Source: Balneolaceae bacterium (GTDB lineage Bacteria; Bacteroidota; Rhodothermia; Balneolales; Balneolaceae). Taken from it: a stretch of DNA of 5,199 nt. Made by a program: the position numbers and the translations under genes. Positions 1 through 5,199 of the stretch are shown here, in pieces. How positions within the stretch are numbered: position 1 is the first letter of the stretch; every line of letters starts with the position of its first letter. The stretch covers positions 1 through 5,199 of the forward strand of contig SLGL01000291.1 of NCBI GenBank assembly GCA_007123785.1, in the 5' to 3' direction. A model generated the notes under the pieces. The model worked only from the letters and a program-made list of their open reading frames with translations. It made no database searches and was not told the DNA's origin.

Positions 1-5
1 AGAAA

Positions 6-40
6 CTGCCCCGGCCAAGGCCTTAACTCGCCCAGGGCAG
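6..40 (-). terminator. possible weak terminator or processing hairpin after susD
   Basis: About 25 bases beyond the susD stop, the minus strand has CTGCCC (40-35) and GGGCAG (11-6). They can pair as a 6-bp GC-rich stem around a 23-base loop that may fold partly on itself. It is followed by TTTCT at the window edge, so the expected T-run is short or cut off. The stem could end the transcript, stabilise the susCD message, or be chance in a GC-rich patch. Confidence 0.3.
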
Positions 41-64
41 CAGGTTTAATATTTTAAAATTAAT

Positions 65-1729
65 TTAGTAACCAGGGTTTTGCTCCAGGTAACCGGGCTC
101 GCCCTGAGCCGCATCAATTGCATTTTGCGGAATCGGGAATACTCGTTTTTGAACATCACTTACAGATTTATCACGCCAGGTTCCTTCAGTATAGGTACCA
201 AAACGAATCTGAATCGTTCGAGTCTGGTGTTCCTGATACATTTCATAAATCCATTCACGCTGCAAGTCGCTCATGGTGCTTAATTCATTTGCAGATAACT
301 GTCTTGAGCCACGTGCTGCCCGTACAGTGTTAATGTCATTGAGAGCCTCTCCCCAGTTACCAAGGCGTGCATGGGCTTCGGCTCTTGAGAGATACATTTC
401 ACCCAGGCGCAAAACCGGAATATTGATAGACGATTCACTTCCCTGCAGGTACTTGTCGTTATCCCATTTGATAGAGCGTGGGCCTGCCAGATGGCCCCTA
501 TCGGTTTCGAGGCCAACTTCACGAGTATAGATCATGGTCTGACCGCTGCGTGCATGATCTACGAGCGGGAGGATCAACAGATTACCATCTTCATCCTGCC
601 GGTATACATTCGGTCCGTCTGTATCCGGTACAATACCGTACTGCTGACCGATCTGAACGCCGCGATTCCACCGGAAATCTTCGGGAGATACAGAACCTTC
701 ATCAGGAAGAAAACGATGGAAAAAGCGGGGATCATCTCTCTCGCCTTCCCACATGTCGTAGAAATCCTGAGTCAGAGCCCCTCCGTCACTTCCTGTTTTA
801 CTTGTATGCCAGGGATTGCCGTGACGATTTCGTGAGGCATGAAAGTAGGAGAGCCGGTGCCCTCCACCTGTTTCGGGCTGCTGATTAAAGGCGAAGATTA
901 TTTCCGGATTTCCCTCATTCTCCTTTCCGAACAGGTAGAAATAGTTTTCATTTTCGAGCTGAAAATACCCGTCATTAATAAGCTGCGTTGCATTAGTGAT
1001 TACAGCCTGCAGAGTGGAAGGGTCGTGAGAAGGACTGGATGCGTACCGGTCGTCATAAATGGCCCTGTTTAACAGTAATCTTACTCTCAATGCGATGGCG
1101 GCATCCCTGTTGAATCGTGTTTCGTTTGCACTTGCTCGCGGTAATTGTTCCTGCACGGCATCAAGTTCACTGAGAATGTAATCTACGGCTTCAGAATTTC
1201 TGTAAACCGTAGAAAGGGCAGGTGTTCCTATATCTTCTGGTCTTTTATCAAATACAACATTGTAAAGATCAAGTAACCAGTAGTTATAGAGTGCTTTTAA
1301 TGCCTTAGCTTCGCTAACGAGCCTCTGGTCGCCGCCAAGGTTGGCAATAGTTTGTTCAGCAATAGCACCCCGGCCAACTCCCTGGGTTAAATTTTGCCAC
1401 ACACTGATAATGGTGGTATGAGTGGGTCCCCAGGAGTGCTGATGCATTTCTATGAACCGTCCGCCGTCGAACCAGTCGGTGCCTCCCCGGAAGGGAACAA
1501 TCTGTTCTATGGATGAAACTCCCTGAAGATTGTTGAACCAGTTATGTCTTTCCAGGGGTTCCAGCATTCGTTCGTAAACAGGAGCCAGAATCTGTTCCGG
1601 AGCATTTGGAGAATTCAGGGCTTCCTGTTGAAGGGCCGTATCTCTTACGGTTTCTCCAAGATCTGTACAAGAGTACAGCAGAAATGCCAATAGAAGTAAA
1701 CTAACTTTATTAATTAATAATTTTTTCAT
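65..1729 (-). CDS. SusD/RagB-family substrate-binding outer-membrane lipoprotein
   Basis: This is a surface lipoprotein that binds the substrate and forms the lid over the SusC barrel encoded just upstream. Seen in the 554-residue product: a lipoprotein signal peptide (MKKLLINKVSLLLLAFLLYSC) with lipobox LYSC and lipidated Cys21; an N-terminal SusD-like region with the helical signatures AKALKALYNYWLLDLYN (141-157) and RDAAIALRVRLLLNRAIY (208-225, TPR-like packing helices); NPEIIFAFNQ (274-283); DDPRFFHRF (332-340); the conserved C-terminal SusD core INIPVLRLGEMYLSRAEAHARLG (435-457, containing the LRLGEMYLSRAEA signature); and the classic ending FPIPQNAIDA...QNPGY. Length is typical and both ends are intact. 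Residues 79-101 hold an RGGTDWFDGG...HQHSWG block that looks like a SusD subgroup marker, but I cannot tie it to a substrate. Only isolated acids follow Cys21 (CTDLGE), so no strong acidic lipoprotein export signal is visible. The 24-base gap to susC implies co-transcription. The start is the only sensible one because it gives the full lipoprotein signal. Confidence 0.97.
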   Translation of the reverse strand: MKKLLINKVSLLLLAFLLYSCTDLGETVRDTALQQEALNSPNAPEQILAPVYERMLEPLERHNWFNNLQGVSSIEQIVPFRGGTDWFDGGRFIEMHQHSWGPTHTTIISVWQNLTQGVGRGAIAEQTIANLGGDQRLVSEAKALKALYNYWLLDLYNVVFDKRPEDIGTPALSTVYRNSEAVDYILSELDAVQEQLPRASANETRFNRDAAIALRVRLLLNRAIYDDRYASSPSHDPSTLQAVITNATQLINDGYFQLENENYFYLFGKENEGNPEIIFAFNQQPETGGGHRLSYFHASRNRHGNPWHTSKTGSDGGALTQDFYDMWEGERDDPRFFHRFLPDEGSVSPEDFRWNRGVQIGQQYGIVPDTDGPNVYRQDEDGNLLILPLVDHARSGQTMIYTREVGLETDRGHLAGPRSIKWDNDKYLQGSESSINIPVLRLGEMYLSRAEAHARLGNWGEALNDINTVRAARGSRQLSANELSTMSDLQREWIYEMYQEHQTRTIQIRFGTYTEGTWRDKSVSDVQKRVFPIPQNAIDAAQGEPGYLEQNPGY

Positions 1730-1737
1730 GATTTCAA

Positions 1738-1740
1738 CCT
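1738..1740 (-). promoter_or_regulatory. weak ribosome binding site of the susD-like gene
   Basis: The 24-base spacer between the two genes reads TTCAGGTTGAAATC before the susD ATG at 1729. The AGG core is eight bases from the start. There is no room in the spacer for a separate promoter or hairpin, so susD expression should depend on the susC transcript, possibly with translational coupling or re-initiation. Confidence 0.4.
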
Positions 1741-1753
1741 GAATTTAGGATGG

Positions 1754-4700
1754 TTAGAGTGTCAAATTGATTGAGAAGCTGACGGACCGGGCAGATGGGT
1801 ATCTCGAGCTGTCAATTCCCATTGAACGGAAACCGCCAACCGATCTCGGCCTGTCAACTTCAGGATCAAATCCGGGATAATCTGTAATTGTGAACAGGTT
1901 GCGCCCGGTAACGGATAATATCAAACCGTTCACAGGAAGGTTGATCGTATTGAATGCATAACTCAGCGTTGCATTATTCAGCCGGAAATAACTTCCGTCG
2001 TACACAAATCTTGAGGAAGCCGTTGCTGGATTTGTGGAACCTTCATTCGGGTCGAAACCCACTCTTGCGATATTGTTACCAGCGTAGAGCTGCGGCATAT
2101 TGAACAGGGCGTTATGGTCGTTCCAGTAAATCATATTTCCGGATACACCATTAAAATTCAGCCCAAGATCCCAGTTTCTGTAACCCAATCTGGCGGAGAT
2201 TCCATACTCAAAGTCGGGGAGTGCACTTCCCGGTGAAACCCGGTCTGCATCCGTAATACTGCCGTCTCCATCTACATCTCTGAAGATGTTCTCACCATTT
2301 TCATCAAGCCCCTGGAATTCAAATACCCAAAAAGATCCAAATGGCAATCCGTTTCTGAATACCTGAACGGTTTCACCTGAGAGGCCGCGGCCAGTGATGG
2401 AACCTGTCCGGATCTGATCTACCGGCATATTTCTGATTTCGTTGTCCAGGAAAGAGATGTTGCCTCCTATATCAAAACTGACGTCTGTTCCAAACTGCTG
2501 TCGGTATCTCAAATCCAGTTCAATCCCCTTGTTTACAACCTCCATATCATAATTGCTCCAGAAAGAGCTGGTTGCTGCAATGGGATCCACACCGGTCGTG
2601 GTTTCGATGAGGATATCGCTGGTTACTTTTCGGAAAACATCCATCGTACCGTAGAGCGCATCATTAAAGAAGGAGAAGTCCAGGCCGATATTGGATTGTG
2701 TAGACACCTCCCACCGGATATTTTCATTCTGTGTACGCACAAATGTGATACCTGGAGTGATGGAACCGGGGTTAAGCTGATAACCTGCCCGGGTGGCTAT
2801 GTTAATTCGCTGCTGGGTAATTCCGTCCGGAATATCCTGGTTTCCGGTTTGACCCCATCCGGCTCTCAGCCTCAGGTTCGAAAAGGTACTTCCCGACATG
2901 AAGCTCTCATCTGTGATTTGCCATGCGGCTGAAAATGAGGGGAAGAATCCATAACGGTGATCATCGCCAAATCGTGAAGATCCATCGGCCCGCAATGTGG
3001 CGGTAAAAAAGTATCGCTGCAAATAGTTATAATTTGTCCTTCCGAAGAAAGATTGCAGCTCGTTCTTGGCAGAAAAACCACTGGGCAGATCGGCTGTTGT
3101 AACGTTCGACCCGATACCTGGGTTGTGGTAGGCATTGATCTCGGTTGTTGTAAAATCGCGTACAGCAAAGCTTCTTCCTTCACGCACAAACTGCTGATAA
3201 GAGAATCCAGCCAGCAAGTCGATGTTGTGATTCTCTAAAGAAGTAATGTAGTTAAGCGTGCTTTCTGTCTGAAACATGCTGTTTTCACGGTTGCCAAAAT
3301 GGAACGCTCCCTGGGGTGCAGCAATTCGCTGATTATTATGTGGGCTTACCTGAGAAAAACGGTTTCCCTGTGAATTATCAACAGCCGCATTGAACCGGTA
3401 CATCAACCCTTCCATGAGTTCAAAATCCACGTTCAAACTTCCCATAATGCGGGTTACTTCACCAAAGTCGGTAAAAATTTCCGGAACCTGTACAGGATTC
3501 ATTCCATCATCCCTGATCTCATAAAATGAGCCGTCCGGATTATAGATTGGCTGAGTGGGATTCTGTGTAAGAGAGTTGGTTAGCATATCGCCGAGGTTTG
3601 TACTGTGGTTATCTGCCACGGGTACATAGTCGGTCCGCTGCCGGTCGGCCATCAGGTTCACACCAAATGTGAGGCGGTTTTCCAAAAAGCGCTGATTTAC
3701 ACGAAGGCGTCCTCCATAATTTTCGAGATTATTGGTGATCACCAAACCTTCCTGATTTGAATAGTTCAGTGAAGCTGTGTAGTCCATCGATTCTGACCCG
3801 CCACTGTATGAGATAGCATGCCGGTTTGAAAGGGCGGTTCGCAATATTTCATCAAAATAGTTGGTGCGATGACCCATATCCATTTCAGGCTGGCCTACAG
3901 ACTGATGAAAATCAACAAACTCTTCCGGGCTAAGCATATCCAGTTTGTTGGCAATGGTAGAGAAGGTGAGGCTGCTTGAATAATTGAGCTGAGATACCCC
4001 GCGCTGCCCTCTTTTTGTTGTAATCAGAATCACGCCATTGGCGGCTCTTGATCCATAGATAGCTGTGGCCGATGCATCTTTCAGCACATCGATAGATTCT
4101 ATATCGTTTGGATTTAGAAAAGCAAGTGGGTTTGTGTTTGATGGACTGCCGGGCCCAAAGCTGTTTCCACCTGGCGTGGTGTCTGCCGAGTTGTCAATCG
4201 CTACACCATCAATCACATAAAGCGGCCCGCTGCCCGAACGTATGGTTCCGGGGCCACGAATGATAACACTTTGTGGAGATCCAGGCTGACCGCTTACTGA
4301 AGTGATGTTCACACCTGCAATTCTGCCTTGCATGAGTTGTTCCGGGGATTCGATATGTCCTCGGTTAAAATCCATAGCAGCCACTGAACCGATGGAGCCA
4401 GTGAGCTCTCTTCGTCGTTGTGTTCCATAACCTACAACTACAACTTCATCACCGAGCAATGCTTGAGTTCTCATTTCAACATTGAGTTCCGACCTCCCCT
4501 CAATGGGTACTTCTAACGAGAGATAGCCTATATAAGAAAAAATTAATGTTTCAGTAAGACTTCCCACATTCAGTTCAAATTCACCATTTCCATCCGTAGC
4601 CGTTCCTGTGGTGGTTCCCTGTATCACAATATTTACTCCGGGCAAGGTCACTCCTGTTTCAGCATCTGTAACAACTCCCGTCACAGTTTGAGCCTGCACA

Positions 4701-4768
4701 GACGCACTAAGCAAAAGCCCCAGTGCGAAGCATATCATTTGCATTAATTTAATGTTTAGAAATTTCAT
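1754..4768 (-). CDS. SusC/RagA-family TonB-dependent outer-membrane transporter
   Basis: This is an outer-membrane beta-barrel transporter that imports a substrate captured by its SusD partner into the periplasm, powered by TonB-ExbBD. Seen in the 1004-residue product: a signal peptide at about 1-26 (basic start, hydrophobic FALGLLL, cleavage likely after SVQA); a carboxypeptidase-regulatory-like domain at about 28-100 (VTGVVTDAETG, LPGVNIVIQGT, GTATDGNGEF); the TonB box EVVVVGYG at 108-115; a plug at about 116-254 with QGRIAGVNI, PLYVIDGVAID and the SusC signature ending ANGVILITTKRG; then a barrel to the C-terminus. Late family motifs include DVDGDGSITDADR (831-843, a calcium-loop-like sequence) and YPGFDPEVD (964-972). 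Length is normal and the frame is unbroken. The first ATG is preferred because it gives a complete basic n-region and has AGGA seven bases upstream; Met9 and Met11 would remove that n-region. No STN domain precedes the regulatory-like domain. The last residue is Leu, not the more usual Phe. susD follows 24 bases downstream. The family call is very secure; the substrate is unknown. Confidence 0.97.
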   Translation of the reverse strand: MKFLNIKLMQMICFALGLLLSASVQAQTVTGVVTDAETGVTLPGVNIVIQGTTTGTATDGNGEFELNVGSLTETLIFSYIGYLSLEVPIEGRSELNVEMRTQALLGDEVVVVGYGTQRRRELTGSIGSVAAMDFNRGHIESPEQLMQGRIAGVNITSVSGQPGSPQSVIIRGPGTIRSGSGPLYVIDGVAIDNSADTTPGGNSFGPGSPSNTNPLAFLNPNDIESIDVLKDASATAIYGSRAANGVILITTKRGQRGVSQLNYSSSLTFSTIANKLDMLSPEEFVDFHQSVGQPEMDMGHRTNYFDEILRTALSNRHAISYSGGSESMDYTASLNYSNQEGLVITNNLENYGGRLRVNQRFLENRLTFGVNLMADRQRTDYVPVADNHSTNLGDMLTNSLTQNPTQPIYNPDGSFYEIRDDGMNPVQVPEIFTDFGEVTRIMGSLNVDFELMEGLMYRFNAAVDNSQGNRFSQVSPHNNQRIAAPQGAFHFGNRENSMFQTESTLNYITSLENHNIDLLAGFSYQQFVREGRSFAVRDFTTTEINAYHNPGIGSNVTTADLPSGFSAKNELQSFFGRTNYNYLQRYFFTATLRADGSSRFGDDHRYGFFPSFSAAWQITDESFMSGSTFSNLRLRAGWGQTGNQDIPDGITQQRINIATRAGYQLNPGSITPGITFVRTQNENIRWEVSTQSNIGLDFSFFNDALYGTMDVFRKVTSDILIETTTGVDPIAATSSFWSNYDMEVVNKGIELDLRYRQQFGTDVSFDIGGNISFLDNEIRNMPVDQIRTGSITGRGLSGETVQVFRNGLPFGSFWVFEFQGLDENGENIFRDVDGDGSITDADRVSPGSALPDFEYGISARLGYRNWDLGLNFNGVSGNMIYWNDHNALFNMPQLYAGNNIARVGFDPNEGSTNPATASSRFVYDGSYFRLNNATLSYAFNTINLPVNGLILSVTGRNLFTITDYPGFDPEVDRPRSVGGFRSMGIDSSRYPSARSVSFSINLTL

Positions 4769-4775
4769 AGCTATA

Positions 4776-4779
4776 TCCT
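4776..4779 (-). promoter_or_regulatory. ribosome binding site of the susC-like gene
   Basis: On the minus strand AGGA (within ACAGGATATAGCTATG) lies seven bases before the ATG at 4768. This is a sensible Shine-Dalgarno-like spacing and supports that start over the internal Met codons at residues 9 and 11. Bacteroidota depend only weakly on Shine-Dalgarno pairing, so this is supporting evidence rather than proof. Confidence 0.5.
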
Positions 4780-4835
4780 GTTTCTGTTTTGGTGTCTGTT
4801 GATTTGTATAACATTAAGCATAGCATAGGTTTATT

Positions 4836-4846
4836 GTTATTATTGA
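4836..4846. repeat. 11-bp direct repeat upstream of susC, copy 1
   Basis: GTTATTATTGA on the plus strand (TCAATAATAAC on the minus strand) is repeated exactly at 4963-4973. The TTATTATT core recurs a third time at 5025-5032. This copy lies just downstream of the candidate -7 element, in what would be the beginning of the susC leader. It could be a regulator-binding half site or simply low-complexity AT-rich sequence. Confidence 0.4.
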
Positions 4847-4856
4847 TGATGTACAG

Positions 4857-4864
4857 AAAAACTA
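4857..4864 (-). promoter_or_regulatory. candidate Bacteroidota-type -7 promoter element
   Basis: The minus strand reads TAGTTTTT here, seven of eight positions of the Bacteroidota -7 consensus TAnnTTTG (the final G is missing). It would place a transcription start near 4850 and give a leader of about 80 bases before susC, a reasonable length. No convincing TTG/TTTG -33 element is found about 19-21 bases upstream, so the call is weak; an activator-dependent promoter could lack it. No better match to the consensus was found on the minus strand between 4769 and 5199. Confidence 0.2.
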
Positions 4865-4962
4865 TGTAGACAATATATCCACATGTTTCCGATACATTAC
4901 AGCCCCTTTGTTACCACATATTTTCAGGAGCCATGACAGCGATATTATTATCCCGTACTGGC

Positions 4963-4973
4963 GTTATTATTGA
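4963..4973. repeat. 11-bp direct repeat upstream of susC, copy 2
   Basis: Exact second copy of GTTATTATTGA, 127 bases from copy 1, about 195 bases upstream of the susC start. It is followed two bases later by TTGACT (4975-4980), which is itself repeated at 4994-4999. The matches are directly visible; a regulatory role is inferred only from position. Confidence 0.4.
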
Positions 4974-5199
4974 ATTGACTGCAAGAAGTAATGTTGACTT
5001 GGTGCAAAAAGCTCCGGATCTGTTTTATTATTCGTTGTTGAGGTTTTTGAATCCAGCCTGATTAAAGCATCCTTGCCAGATACATCTCGAACACATATGT
5101 AAAATCAACCGGCAGTGTGAAAGCGAAAATACCGGTAACTTTATGGCAGTATTGCATGACCTTCTCAAAACAGAAATCCTTAAAATCAATTTTTTAAAA

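Larger units (their letters stand above)
4769..5199. other. upstream non-coding region of the susC-susD operon
   Basis: About 430 bases lie before the transporter gene, clearly richer in A+T than the two genes. No recognisable protein, tRNA, rRNA or known riboswitch motif was seen on either strand. The proximal 100 bases presumably form the susC leader. Small open frames exist: minus strand 5157-5062 (31 codons from ATG, open back to 5193) and plus strand 4933-5061 (42 codons from ATG). They meet tail to tail at 5061/5062. Neither resembles a family I know, and both are within what chance gives. The 5' end of the next upstream gene is not in the window. Regulation of the operon is most likely encoded here. 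Confidence 0.7.

Noticed and set aside
491..835. Plus-strand open frame of 114 codons
   Set aside because: Antisense shadow inside susD, overlapping another antisense frame, with no recognisable features.
478..888. Plus-strand open frame of 136 codons
   Set aside because: It lies wholly antisense to the susD-like gene, whose full-length translation matches the family from lipobox to the QNPGY end. The antisense product has no recognisable domain or plausible signal.
2872..3189. Minus-strand open frame of 105 codons in another frame
   Set aside because: It lies inside the susC-like gene on the same strand but in a different frame; the transporter frame is clearly the coding one.
4817..4828. 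AGCAT tandem duplication (AGCATAGCATAG) in the susC leader
   Set aside because: Only two units and part of a third; too short to be called a tandem repeat array or regulatory slippage tract.
5005..5028. GATCCGGAGCTTTTT on the minus strand, resembling a terminator for an upstream gene
   Set aside because: There is a T-run but no real stem; only the short self-palindrome TCCGGA precedes it, so no hairpin can form.
4933..5061. Plus-strand small open frame of 42 codons, with AGGAG two bases before ATG
   Set aside because: The Shine-Dalgarno-like sequence is too close to the start, the product is not recognisable, and this length is expected by chance in AT-rich intergenic DNA.
4769..5199. Search for a riboswitch, tRNA, CRISPR repeats or a transposon end upstream of susC
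   Set aside because: No conserved riboswitch core, tRNA arms, regularly spaced repeats or terminal inverted repeats with target duplications could be found by eye.

Overview
The window carries one SusC/SusD-type outer-membrane nutrient uptake pair and its upstream control region. Both genes are on the minus strand and are read from high to low coordinates. Such pairs are a hallmark of the Bacteroidota and their relatives. The moderate base composition and the style of the proteins (an N-terminal carboxypeptidase-regulatory-like domain opening with TVTGVVTDAETG) would suit an environmental member such as a Balneolota/Rhodothermota-like or marine Bacteroidota organism. That placement is an impression from memory, not a search result.

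Layout in transcription order. Positions 5199-4769 are an AT-rich stretch of about 430 bases with no convincing gene. It holds a weak Bacteroidota-type promoter candidate, repeated TTATTATT-type elements, and a short open frame of unknown status at its far end. Positions 4768-1754 encode a full-length SusC-like TonB-dependent transporter of 1004 residues, with signal peptide, regulatory-like domain, TonB box, plug and beta-barrel. After a 24-base gap that contains the next ribosome binding site, positions 1729-65 encode a full-length SusD-like surface lipoprotein of 554 residues. Positions 64-1 hold an AT-rich tail and a GC-rich inverted repeat that may be a weak terminator.

How they work together: in this family SusD is a lipid-anchored lid that captures a substrate (usually a glycan, sometimes a peptide) and sits on the SusC barrel. 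SusC then imports the substrate into the periplasm using TonB-ExbBD energy. No hydrolase, regulator or inner-membrane transporter lies in the window, so the substrate cannot be assigned. SusC has no STN domain, which argues against FecI/FecR-type sigma/anti-sigma control acting through this transporter.

I found no evidence of a novel system. The genes are an intact, conventional pair; the least explained parts are the upstream non-coding region and the possible small frame within it.
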